Shown piece after piece: positions 9,057 to 17,076 of a stretch of 64,000 bases of DNA (positions within the stretch are counted from its first letter, which is position 1; each line of letters opens with the position of its first letter). Below the pieces are notes generated by a model, which was not told the DNA's origin, did no database searches, and saw only the letters and a list, made by a program, of their open reading frames with translations. The stretch spans positions 43,337-107,336 of the forward strand of contig CAJTUZ010000012.1 of the NCBI GenBank assembly GCA_910579735.1, read 5' to 3'. Origin of the DNA: an uncultured Lachnospiraceae bacterium. GTDB lineage: Bacteria; Bacillota; Clostridia; Lachnospirales; Lachnospiraceae. The translations under genes were made by a program, and so were the position numbers.

Positions 9057-9923
9057 ATGGCAGATTTATTGTCGGGATTGGATCAGTTTGGACTGGGCAA
9101 TCTGAAGAATATGAATTTATATGATGAACCGAAGAAGGCGGAAGAAGGCGATGGCAAAGGAGCGGCGCCTGCGCCCGTTATGCAGGAGCAGGATTATTTG
9201 TTTGATAAAGCATTTAAATGCCCGATCTGTGATAAAGATTTTAAAGCCAAAACCGTAAAGGTCGGTAAAGTGAAACTGGCGGGAACGGATCTTGACCTTC
9301 GTCCCAAATATGATCAGGTGGATCTGATAAAATATGACGTGATCATGTGTCCGCACTGTGGTTATGCGACACTGAGCAGATTCTTCAAATTTGTAACGAC
9401 CCCGCAGGCCAAACATATCAGAGAGTCGATTTCCGCATCCTTTAAACCGCAGGAGGAGACAAAGGAAATCTATAGTTATGACGATGCACTGGAACGTTAC
9501 CAGCTTACGCTTGTAAATGCGATCGTAAAACAGGCTAAACCGAGCGAAAAGGCATATATCTGTCTGAAGACGGCCTGGCTGCTGCGTGGTAAAGCAGAGC
9601 ATATGGATACTGCGGCGCCTGATTATGAAGCACAGAAGAAGAAAATGGAAGAGGAAGAAAATGAATATCTTCACAATGCGCTGGAAGGCTTTTTGACAGC
9701 AAGACAGACAGAAAGTTTCCCGATGTGCGGTATGGATGAGCCGACGGTCGATTATTTGATTGCCGTGTTGTCTATGCGCTTTGAACAGTATGACGTATCT
9801 TCCAGACTTGTAGCGGGTATCCTGGTCAATCCGTCAGCCAATCCACGTATGAAAGATAAGGCAAGGATGATCAAGGAAATGTTGGTAAAGAAGATCAAAG
9901 AAAAGAACGCAGCCAAGAAATAA
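9057..9923 (+). CDS. DUF2225 family protein with zinc-ribbon-like cysteines
   Basis: 288 residues. The first 45 are low-complexity. Then CPICDKDF near residue 53 and MCPHCGYA near 99 give two CxxC pairs, probably one zinc ribbon. A helical region (about 140-280) rich in alternating charged and aromatic residues, TPR-like in character, follows. This fits DUF2225, which has no settled function. The gene follows glnS by 48 bases on the same strand, with its own GGGAGG site, and may be co-transcribed. It is followed by a strong terminator. Confidence 0.75.
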   Translation: MADLLSGLDQFGLGNLKNMNLYDEPKKAEEGDGKGAAPAPVMQEQDYLFDKAFKCPICDKDFKAKTVKVGKVKLAGTDLDLRPKYDQVDLIKYDVIMCPHCGYATLSRFFKFVTTPQAKHIRESISASFKPQEETKEIYSYDDALERYQLTLVNAIVKQAKPSEKAYICLKTAWLLRGKAEHMDTAAPDYEAQKKKMEEEENEYLHNALEGFLTARQTESFPMCGMDEPTVDYLIAVLSMRFEQYDVSSRLVAGILVNPSANPRMKDKARMIKEMLVKKIKEKNAAKK

Positions 9924-9962
9924 CGGCCGGGCGGAAGAAAATCATATAACGGAACATAAGAA

Positions 9963-10000
9963 AAGGAGCAGTCATCTTGGTGATCTGCTCCTTGCTTTTT
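9963..10000. terminator. bidirectional intrinsic terminator
   Basis: A 9-bp stem, AAGGAGCAG (9963-9971) with CTGCTCCTT (9985-9993), is followed by TTTTT on the plus strand. On the minus strand it is followed by TTTTCTT. It serves both the DUF2225 gene (+) and the TetR gene (-). Confidence 0.85.
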
Positions 10001-10066
10001 GGTTCGACAGGACTGGTCCGCAGAGCGGACTGCCCGTTGTCTGATCGGGTCATATATGTAGGAATC

Positions 10067-10681
10067 CTATTTTTTACGATAGGCAATCTGTTTCATCATC
10101 ATAAGATAGCTGACAGTCTCCTCATAGAGCATTTCCGGATGGAACGACGAATCCTGAAAGCGTTCGGTCATAAGACCTTTGATCGTATATTCTAACATGG
10201 TGTCCAATTTGGCCACATCGAGATTGTCTGCAAAAAGCGTTTTATCCGCCTGCGCCAGAATGTCTGTATAGACTTCGGCCAGAACGTTCCGCTGCTCTTC
10301 GATGGCAAGCAGCGCTTCTTTGACATTTTCAAACTTGGAACGGTCCAGAAACTGCTGCATATAAGGGTAATTTTTCAAAACCTGCATCTTGGCGAATTCT
10401 ATCTGCTTACGAAGTTCAAAATAGTCTTTGGATGCTGCGGCATCCAGGACTCCGCGGGTCAATTCCAGTTTCATGAATCTGACACTATAGTCATATAAGA
10501 ACGAATACAATCCGAGTTTGCTTCCGAAATAGTGGAACAGCAAGCCTTTACTGATGCCGGCTTCTGTGACGATATCGTCGGTGCTGGCATGTTTATAGCC
10601 GTTTAAGGCAAAAACTTTTAGTGCGGCATTGATCATCCGATCTTGTTTTTCTTTTTTCAGATCAAAAAATTTTTCGTTCAT
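10067..10681 (-). CDS. TetR family transcriptional regulator
   Basis: 204 residues. The N-terminal helix-turn-helix is clear: RMINAALKVFALNGYKHASTDDIVTEAGISKGLLFHYFGSK (residues about 15-55, quoted in parts: AALKVFALNGY, TDDIVTEAGISKG, LLFHYFGSK). The C-terminal part is a helical ligand-binding domain unlike any I can name. It is divergent from the acidic membrane protein gene, whose promoter region it may control. A spaced inverted repeat (GAATCT and AGATTC, 10777-10810) lies between them as a possible site. The inducer is unknown. Confidence 0.88.
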   Translation of the reverse strand: MNEKFFDLKKEKQDRMINAALKVFALNGYKHASTDDIVTEAGISKGLLFHYFGSKLGLYSFLYDYSVRFMKLELTRGVLDAAASKDYFELRKQIEFAKMQVLKNYPYMQQFLDRSKFENVKEALLAIEEQRNVLAEVYTDILAQADKTLFADNLDVAKLDTMLEYTIKGLMTERFQDSSFHPEMLYEETVSYLMMMKQIAYRKK

Positions 10682-10761
10682 TTAAATATCCTTCCGAAAT
10701 AAACTGCTGCATGAAACGCAGGCCGGTAAGGGACAGTCGTCCATGAAAAAAACAGTGCAAA

Positions 10762-10791
10762 TTGACCTTATGAGTCGAATCTTAATATAGC
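10762..10791 (+). promoter_or_regulatory. possible promoter between tetR and the acidic membrane protein
   Basis: TTGACC (10762-10767) and TATAGC (10786-10791) are 18 bases apart and point toward the gene at 10995. The 313-base gap also holds very AT-rich DNA (TATTAATATTAATA near 10930). Nothing else was recognised in this gap. Confidence 0.4.
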
Positions 10792-10994
10792 ACAAAAACG
10801 GCTCAGATTCAATGATTTCCAGAAATTAGTACCAGGTTTTTTTTCATCTACAAGATGTTGTAGCGCAAATTTGGGCAGATGGAAAATTAATTCTTTTTTT
10901 ATACATATTCCCTTTTCATTTTCGCAAAATAGTATTAATATTAATATATTGGTATCAGTAACGATAAAAAGAAACGGTGAAGGGAGACTTCCAC

Positions 10995-11402
10995 ATGGCA
11001 AAAAAGTTTGGTAAATTTTTATTGACTACGGCAACTCTGGGAGCATTGGCTGCAGGCGCATATTATTTCTTCTCTAAAAAAGAGGCCGGAATGGACGACG
11101 AGTTTGATGATGAGGATGATTTTGACGAGTTCGATGAAGATCTGGACGATGATGAAACTTCCGGAAAATCCGAAGCAGATCGTAAATATGTTGATTTAGA
11201 CCTGGGCAAAGCAGCGGATGCTGCGGCGGAAAAAGTCGAAGAAAAAGCGGAAAGTTTTAAAGAAGGTCTGGAAGCGGCGAAAGCTGAAGCAACCGATAAG
11301 ATCGTCGGCGCGGCAAACGAAGCAGCCAAAGCGGCAGAGGGTGCAGCGACGAAGGTAGAAGAATTTTTTGATGACGATGATAATTCGCTGGATGCAATGT
11401 AG
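10995..11402 (+). CDS. acidic membrane-anchored protein, YtxH-like
   Basis: 135 residues. A short basic start (MAKKFGKF) is followed by one hydrophobic segment (about residues 7-23). A strongly acidic run of Asp/Glu (about 31-55) follows. The remainder is an Ala/Glu/Lys helix-forming region (about 68-125) with heptad-like spacing, and the end is acidic. This resembles YtxH-type or general stress proteins that sit on the membrane with a coiled tail. I chose ATG 10995 (GGGAG upstream) over an in-frame GTG at 10977. Function is unknown. Confidence 0.65.
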   Translation: MAKKFGKFLLTTATLGALAAGAYYFFSKKEAGMDDEFDDEDDFDEFDEDLDDDETSGKSEADRKYVDLDLGKAADAAAEKVEEKAESFKEGLEAAKAEATDKIVGAANEAAKAAEGAATKVEEFFDDDDNSLDAM

Positions 11403-11411
11403 AATACGAAA

Positions 11412-11486
11412 AGAAGATTTAAGGCGCTAAAGCACAGCGCCTAAGATCTTCTACCGGTTCCGCCCATAACGGGCGGAACCTTTTTT
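11412..11486 (+). terminator. tandem hairpins ending in a strong intrinsic terminator
   Basis: The first hairpin is 11412-11452 (AGAAGAT with ATCTTCT, and AGGCGCT with AGCGCCT). The second is a 10-bp perfect stem, GGTTCCGCCC (11456-11465) with GGGCGGAACC (11471-11480), followed by TTTTTT (11481-11486). Confidence 0.9.
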
Positions 11487-11491
11487 CATAT

Positions 11492-11731
11492 GGAAGGACG
11501 GCGTTTGTGGAGCAGGTGTTTGGCTGACAGAGCGCGGAAGCGCGTTATATGATAAGCAGCCGGAAGGAAGCGCAGCGTCTGTGATCGGAGACCCTGCGAG
11601 GATGCCGGTCCTTGGGCTGTGTTTTTTACAGCCTTAGTACCGCTGCATCCGAATATGGAGCGAAAGCGTGTCTCCGATCACAGACGCTGCGCTTCCGTTG
11701 TACGATTTCTTTTCCGCATCGCCGCCCTTCC
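11492..11731. repeat. long-arm hairpin element, copy A
   Basis: A perfect 27-bp inverted repeat (11566-11592 with 11670-11696) encloses a 77-base core. The core has GATGC (11610-ish) facing GCATC, a tip stem GCTGT/ACAGC, the motif TTAGTACCGC and the motif GGAGCGAAAGCGTG. A weaker outer pairing (11492-11503 with 11720-11731, one mismatch) extends it. The core matches copies B and D in layout, while the arms differ from them in sequence. It fills the gap between two convergent genes, and no coding frame is convincing in it. Confidence 0.75.
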
Positions 11732-11734
11732 GGG

Positions 11735-12496
11735 CTATTTATTCATTTTATAGGGGGCGTCTGCAGGGTAGCCGCCTTTTAGTTTCTGCATGCCTCTTTG
11801 GATGGCATCTTTTGAATTTTTCCAGTCGGCGTCTTTGTTGCGGTAATCGAACTTTTCTACAAGCCAGGCGACGTCGCCGGCCAGTCTTTCCATGTTGCTT
11901 TCCATGAGGGTGAAGCACATTGCAAAGAATTCGGCTTTTTCCTTATCATTTAAGCGGCTTTCGGCGGCTTCGCACAGATCGCCGAAGTGATGCAGGCAGA
12001 ATCCCTTGCTGTTTTTAATTTTGCCGCGAAATTCCGCGTCTTTTTTATACATGACGAAAAAGGTATCCATGTAACGTTCATAAGTGTCTTCAAAACGATT
12101 GCATATATAACAGGAGCGTTCTTTGTCTGCGATCCACATTCCGACCGGGTTGGTCCGTTCGGTCTGTTTTCTGAACTTGTCCTTCAAAGATGTTTTACCG
12201 GGTTTATAGTTTTTGAACTGTTCTTTCATTTCACGGTTCATCTGTATGTAGTGCGTTTTTAAGATCCAGGCATTGCCCAGGGTGTTGCCGTAATCGAACA
12301 TCTTTTTAAAATGCGCTCTGCAAAAACCCGCGTGATCCGTTGCTTCCCTGATGTCGCTTTCCATATAGGAGGAACCCGAACCCAGTACAAAATCCAGCAG
12401 ATCCTGTTCGACATTGCGTTCAATGAAGCAGAACGGGCACTCGTCTTCGGCATTGATGGCATCGTTAAGCGGTATTGTATATAATTTTTCTTTCAT
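11735..12496 (-). CDS. DUF6062 family protein with CxxC/CxxH pairs
   Basis: 253 residues. Two similar cysteine/histidine clusters occur in each half: CPFCFIER (about residue 19) with GFCRAHFKKMF (about 57), and CYICNRF (about 129) with GFCLHHFGDL (about 166). This suggests a duplicated unit that may bind metal. The remainder is helical and soluble, without a signal peptide. I associate the pattern with DUF6062; its role is not known. A GGGAG ribosome site precedes the ATG on the minus strand. Confidence 0.65.
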   Translation of the reverse strand: MKEKLYTIPLNDAINAEDECPFCFIERNVEQDLLDFVLGSGSSYMESDIREATDHAGFCRAHFKKMFDYGNTLGNAWILKTHYIQMNREMKEQFKNYKPGKTSLKDKFRKQTERTNPVGMWIADKERSCYICNRFEDTYERYMDTFFVMYKKDAEFRGKIKNSKGFCLHHFGDLCEAAESRLNDKEKAEFFAMCFTLMESNMERLAGDVAWLVEKFDYRNKDADWKNSKDAIQRGMQKLKGGYPADAPYKMNK

Positions 12497-12631
12497 TGGC
12501 GTCTTCTCTCCCTTGTTTTGTGCTGCAGACTGTTTTTAAAATTCTAGCACATATTTCTATGCAGAACCAGCCTTTTATGATAAAATAAAAGAACTGAATT
12601 TCTATATTTTTCGGCCGGGAGGACTTCTAAA

Positions 12632-13450
12632 ATGTCAGACATCATTCCCATAGTGAACCAGGATAAAGAACATATTATAAATAACATACGTTGTTTTGCA
12701 CTGGACATGGACGGAACGATCTATTTGGGAGAAAAGTGGATCGCAGGCGCTGTGGATTTTTTGAAAAAGATAGAGGAATCGGGGCGGCAGTATGTGTTTT
12801 TAACGAATAATTCGTCCAAAAATGCCGCGGTGTATGTGGAGAAGCTGCATCGGATGGGACTGGATGTGGGAGAAGAGAAGATCATTACTTCCGGACAGGC
12901 CGCGATCGATTATCTGCAAAAGCATTTTTCCGGGAAAAAGGTATTTTTACTGGGCAATCCGCTTCTGCAGAAAGAATTTGAGCAGGCCGGCATCTGTTTG
13001 AGCGATACGGCGCCGGATGTGGTCGTAACGGCGTTTGATACGTCTCTTACTTATGAGAAGATGTGCAGAGTGTGTGATTTTGTCAGAGCGGGACTGCCCT
13101 ATCTGGCAACGCACCCGGATTATAACTGCCCGACAGAAACGGGATTTATTCCGGATGCGGGCGCAATCCATGCATTTATTCATGCTTCGGCGTTTCGCTA
13201 TCCGGACCGTGTGATCGGCAAACCAAACGGTGATATCATCGATTATCTGGTAAGCCGGTGCGGCGTGGAAAGGGAACGGACCGCCATGGTCGGAGACAGG
13301 CTCTATACCGATATCGCGGCAGGCAAAAATAACGGATTGAAAAGTATCCTTGTTTTGAGCGGTGAAGCGGCGCTTGCGGATGTCGCATTATCCGACGTGA
13401 AACCGCATCTGATCTTTGAATCGGTATGCGATATGATACCGCTGTTATAA
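12632..13450 (+). CDS. HAD-IIA family sugar phosphatase (NagD-like)
   Basis: 272 residues. HAD motif I is ALDMDGTIYLG (about residues 22-32), with the two catalytic aspartates spaced as DxD. Motif II is FLTNNSSKN. A C2-type cap is in the middle, and motif IV is MVGDRLYTDI near residue 220. The family dephosphorylates sugar phosphates or nucleotides in the cytosol; the substrate here cannot be told. GGGAGG lies upstream of the ATG. A long hairpin element follows the stop codon. Confidence 0.88.
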   Translation: MSDIIPIVNQDKEHIINNIRCFALDMDGTIYLGEKWIAGAVDFLKKIEESGRQYVFLTNNSSKNAAVYVEKLHRMGLDVGEEKIITSGQAAIDYLQKHFSGKKVFLLGNPLLQKEFEQAGICLSDTAPDVVVTAFDTSLTYEKMCRVCDFVRAGLPYLATHPDYNCPTETGFIPDAGAIHAFIHASAFRYPDRVIGKPNGDIIDYLVSRCGVERERTAMVGDRLYTDIAAGKNNGLKSILVLSGEAALADVALSDVKPHLIFESVCDMIPLL

Positions 13451-13463
13451 ACAGGCATTTCCA

Positions 13464-13649
13464 AACCCCCGGGGCAGGCAGGCGGACAGCGGAAAAGATT
13501 TCTGCCTCAGGGCACGCTCTCGCTCCGTTAATAACGCAGCGGTGCTAAGTTCGAACTGCATAGAATGCAGCTCTCACTAAGAACCGGCGTTATTAGAGGG
13601 CCCTTCAGCAGAAACTTTTTCCGCTGTCCGCCTGCCTGCCCCGGGGGTT
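13464..13649. repeat. long-arm hairpin element, copy B (core in minus orientation)
   Basis: A perfect 33-bp inverted repeat (13464-13496 with 13617-13649) is followed inward by TTTCTGC (13499-13505) with GCAGAAA (13608-13614). The core has a 9-bp helix, TAATAACGC (in 13529-13538) with GCGTTATTA (in 13588-13596), and a tip CTGCAT/ATGCAG. Read on the minus strand, the core aligns with copy D, including CTGAAGGGCCCTCTAA and GGAGCGAGAGCGTGCC. It lies between the NagD-like gene and the GH94-like gene. Confidence 0.9.
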
Positions 13650-13686
13650 GCAATTGTCCGAACGATAATAAGAAAAGGAGAAAACT

Positions 13687-16600
13687 ATGAGCAGTCAAAA
13701 CGAAGCATTTGTGATCGAGAATTACGGGAAGAAATCAACGTTTGCCAGCTTTCTGCCGGGAATCGCCGGCGTGCATGGGATTCCCAGCTGGTGCTATTAT
13801 GTAAACCGAGGGCAGTGCGTTTCCTGCTTCGGCGTGGAGAATAAAGATCATGCCATTATGGAATTTTATCCCGCGCATCAGGCTTATCAGAATGTGAAGC
13901 GTACCGGTTTCCGTACGTTTCTGCGGATAAACGGAGTCTGTTTCGAAGCGTTTGCGGATGAAAATGAGAAGCAGAAGATGATGATTTTCCAGAATGGCCT
14001 GGAGATAGAAGAGATCAACGAAACACACGGTCTGCGTACGCACGTGACGTATTTTACGCTGCCGGAGGAAAAGGCGGGGGCTCTTGTTCGGAAGGTCACG
14101 TTTGAAAATCTTTCGGATGCACCGGCAGAACTGGAAGTACTAGATGGGATGCCTGCCTGCATTCCTTACGGTGTCAGCAATGAAGACCTGAAAACAATGG
14201 GTTCGCTCGTGAAGGCATGGATGCAGGTGGAACATGTAGAGACAAGGGTGCCGTTTTATCGTGTAAGAGCGAGTATTGTCGATACGGCTTCGGTGACGGA
14301 AGTAGTGGGCGGTAACTTTTCGTTCGGCGTTCTCGAGGATGGCAGCAGACTGCCGGCAATCGTGGATCCGGATGTGGTGTTTGCGTATGATACGACACTG
14401 ACTAATGCAGTCAATTTTGAAAAGTATGGAATAGACGGCATACAAAATATGGAGCAGGTGACACAGAACCAGTTCCCGTGCAGTTTCTACGGGACAAAGA
14501 AGAAACTGGCGCCCGGAGAACAGCTAAGCATCTATGAGATGATCGGACAGGCAGAAAGCTATGAGGTATTGAAAAAGTTCAGTGCCGGGAAAATGGATGG
14601 CGCTTATTTCGAGGCCAAACTGACGCGTACAAGGCAGATTGTCGACGACTTGTGCGGCCGTATCGATACGCACACGGCTTCGAAGGCTTTTGACGCCTAC
14701 TGCCGCTATACTTATATGGATAACGTACTGCGCGGCGGTTATCCGATTGTGCTCGGACAGGATAAGATCTTTTACATCTATTCCAGAAAACACGGCGATC
14801 TGGAACGGGAATATAATTACTTCAGCATGCTGCCGGAGTTTTATTCGCAGGGAAACGGCAGTTACAGGGATGTTAACCAGAACCGGAGATGCGATACTTT
14901 CTTCTCGCCTTATGTGGGAACCGAGAATATCAGGACTTTTTATAATCTGATCCAGTTAGACGGCTATAATCCGCTTTCTATCGAGAAGGTGACTTATGTA
15001 CTGGATAAAGAAGCGGGAGAGCGTATTTTTGCATCCGCTGCGGAACCGGAGAGGGAGCGTATGGTATCGGCTTTGCAAAAACCCTTCACGCCGGGCGCTT
15101 TTTTCCGGATCGCGGGTGATATGGATGCCGAGAAGGCACAGGAATTGTTTGAAGAGGTAATGACGCAGGCGCACAGTATGATGAACGGCAGTTTCGGAGA
15201 AGGCTACTGGTCGGACCACTGGACCTATAACCTGGATCTGATCGAAAGCTATCTGCATATTTATCCCGAAAAGGAAAAAGAGCTTTTGTTTGACAATAGC
15301 TATACCTGGTTTTTGTCCCAGGTGGCGGTCAATAAACGGAAAAAACGATATACGAAGACGCCAAATGGCATCAGACAGTATCATTCCCTAAAGGAAGACA
15401 GCAAAAGAAATACGCCCGAAAAACTGGTGCGCGGCGCTTACGGCAAAGGAGACATCGTATATTCTACACTGCTTGAAAAAATACTGCTTCTTTGTACGAC
15501 GAAATTCATGGCGCTGGACGCATACGGTATGGGCGTGGAAATGGAAGGCGGAAAACCGGGCTGGTATGATGCACTGAACGGTCTGCCCGGATTGTTCGGC
15601 TCTTCTATGGCAGAGACGTATGAGCTTGGCAGAACGTTGGAATATGCGATAAGCGTTTTAAAAAAATATTCAGGAACACTTGTTATGTTAAAGGAGACGG
15701 CGGCGCTAATGGAACAGGCAGCGGCGCTTGCGGCGGACAACAGGGCGCTTTTGCAGCAGGAGCAGGAAGTCGTATCGTATTGGAATCAGATTGGCGACGT
15801 AAAAGAAGCCTATTGGGAGAATGTCTATGATGGCGTTTCCGGAGATACGGTAGAGATGGATACAAAGAAGCTGTCGGACATGCTGGAGCTTTTTCATGAG
15901 ATCGTCCGTATCGGTATCACGAAAGCCTGTGCAGTGGAGAACGGTATCTGCCCGACTTATTTCAGCTACGAAGTGACGGACTATGTGGAAGATGAAGAAG
16001 GCATTCTGCCGGTGCATTTTGCACTGCGTCCCATTCCGCTGTTTCTGGAAGGTCCTGTCCGCTTCTTCAAACTGGAGAATGCGCCGGAAGAGAAAAAGAA
16101 GCTGTATGAGAGCGTGAAAAACAGCGATCTGTATGATGAGAAACTGTCCATGTATAAAGTGAACGCTTCGTTAAAGGATGCGTCGTTTGAGATCGGGCGT
16201 GCCAAAGCTTTTACGCCGGGCTGGCTTGAGAACGAATCAATCTGGCTGCATATGGAATATAAGTATCTGCTGGAGATTTTAAAATGCGGCATGTATGACG
16301 AATTTATAGAAGATTTCCATAAGGCGGCGGTTCCCTTCTTAGATCCGGAAGTATATGGCAGAAGCATTTACGAGAACTCGTCCTTTATCGCGAGCAGTAA
16401 GAATCCGAATACCCGTTTTCATGGAAAGGGATTTGTGGCAAGGCTGAGCGGTTCTACGGTGGAATTTATCCATATGTGGTCGCTTATGATGTTCGGCCTG
16501 CATCCGTTTAGCGTAAAAGAGGGAGAACTGCAGCTGACGTTCGCACCGGTGATCCCTGATTATCTGATCGGAGACGATCTGAGCGTATCGGCGGTATTTT

Positions 16601-16794
16601 TAGGAAGTACGCAGGTCATATACCATCTGGCAAAGCAGAAAGACCATATTCCGGGTGCATATGAGATCCGGGAGAGCGTATTATATGAAAAGGATGGAGG
16701 ATGCCGTAAAATAACAGGTGCAACTATTACGGGAGCCGATGCGGCGGCAGTCAGAGACGGTAAGGTGGAGAGAATTGAAGTGATGATCGGGTAA
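13687..16794 (+). CDS. GH94-like glycoside phosphorylase / GH36-type hydrolase-domain protein
   Basis: A 1035-residue soluble protein without a signal peptide. The N-terminal half has the beta-sandwich character of GH94-type phosphorylases. The C-terminal half carries the (alpha/alpha)6 barrel, with DHWTYNLDLIESYL (about 513-526) and GWYDALNGLPGLFG; Asp628 there is the likely general acid. Enzymes of this clade cleave beta-glucosides with phosphate. The size and GWYDALNG motif recall 1,2-beta-oligoglucan phosphorylases more than cellobiose phosphorylases. The exact substrate is an inference I cannot settle. The start has AAAAGGAG. The gene stands alone, upstream of malQ. Confidence 0.7.
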   Translation: MSSQNEAFVIENYGKKSTFASFLPGIAGVHGIPSWCYYVNRGQCVSCFGVENKDHAIMEFYPAHQAYQNVKRTGFRTFLRINGVCFEAFADENEKQKMMIFQNGLEIEEINETHGLRTHVTYFTLPEEKAGALVRKVTFENLSDAPAELEVLDGMPACIPYGVSNEDLKTMGSLVKAWMQVEHVETRVPFYRVRASIVDTASVTEVVGGNFSFGVLEDGSRLPAIVDPDVVFAYDTTLTNAVNFEKYGIDGIQNMEQVTQNQFPCSFYGTKKKLAPGEQLSIYEMIGQAESYEVLKKFSAGKMDGAYFEAKLTRTRQIVDDLCGRIDTHTASKAFDAYCRYTYMDNVLRGGYPIVLGQDKIFYIYSRKHGDLEREYNYFSMLPEFYSQGNGSYRDVNQNRRCDTFFSPYVGTENIRTFYNLIQLDGYNPLSIEKVTYVLDKEAGERIFASAAEPERERMVSALQKPFTPGAFFRIAGDMDAEKAQELFEEVMTQAHSMMNGSFGEGYWSDHWTYNLDLIESYLHIYPEKEKELLFDNSYTWFLSQVAVNKRKKRYTKTPNGIRQYHSLKEDSKRNTPEKLVRGAYGKGDIVYSTLLEKILLLCTTKFMALDAYGMGVEMEGGKPGWYDALNGLPGLFGSSMAETYELGRTLEYAISVLKKYSGTLVMLKETAALMEQAAALAADNRALLQQEQEVVSYWNQIGDVKEAYWENVYDGVSGDTVEMDTKKLSDMLELFHEIVRIGITKACAVENGICPTYFSYEVTDYVEDEEGILPVHFALRPIPLFLEGPVRFFKLENAPEEKKKLYESVKNSDLYDEKLSMYKVNASLKDASFEIGRAKAFTPGWLENESIWLHMEYKYLLEILKCGMYDEFIEDFHKAAVPFLDPEVYGRSIYENSSFIASSKNPNTRFHGKGFVARLSGSTVEFIHMWSLMMFGLHPFSVKEGELQLTFAPVIPDYLIGDDLSVSAVFLGSTQVIYHLAKQKDHIPGAYEIRESVLYEKDGGCRKITGATITGADAAAVRDGKVERIEVMIG

Positions 16795-16826
16795 TCTGTT
16801 TCCGTAAGCGGCGGGCGATAACCCAA

Positions 16827-16856
16827 AAAAGGTCAGGCTGTTTAGCCTGGCCTTTT
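16827..16856 (+). terminator. intrinsic terminator after the GH94-like gene
   Basis: GGTCAGGCT (16831-16839) pairs with AGCCTGGCC (16844-16852) across a 4-base loop. It is flanked by AAAA upstream and TTTT downstream. Confidence 0.85.
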
Positions 16857-16928
16857 GTGTATTTTTCACAATTATAATACACTACATTTTATCATTATCA
16901 CGAAAAATGAATTCGCATGAAATTGTTA

Positions 16929-16957
16929 TTGTCAAGGCAGAAGTTTAATGCTATGCT
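16929..16957 (+). promoter_or_regulatory. promoter of malQ-lacI
   Basis: -35 TTGTCA (16929-16934) and -10 TATGCT (16952-16957), 17-base spacer. An operator palindrome lies just downstream. Confidence 0.7.
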
Positions 16958-16971
16958 AAGGGCAATTGATT

Positions 16972-16983
16972 GGTAACGTTACC
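16972..16983. promoter_or_regulatory. LacI-family operator (GGTAACGTTACC)
   Basis: A perfect 12-base palindrome with the central CG typical of LacI/GalR operators lies 15 bases after the -10 box of the malQ promoter. A repressor bound there would block early transcription. The LacI gene at 18573 in the same operon is the natural candidate; a CcpA-like regulator is possible. Confidence 0.65.
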
Positions 16984-17076
16984 GGAAACAATTCCGACGT
17001 CGTTACGGATGCATTGCGGAAATAGAGAGATATCCGCTGTTTACGATTATATTTTATTGCAGGGGGGACACAAAAA

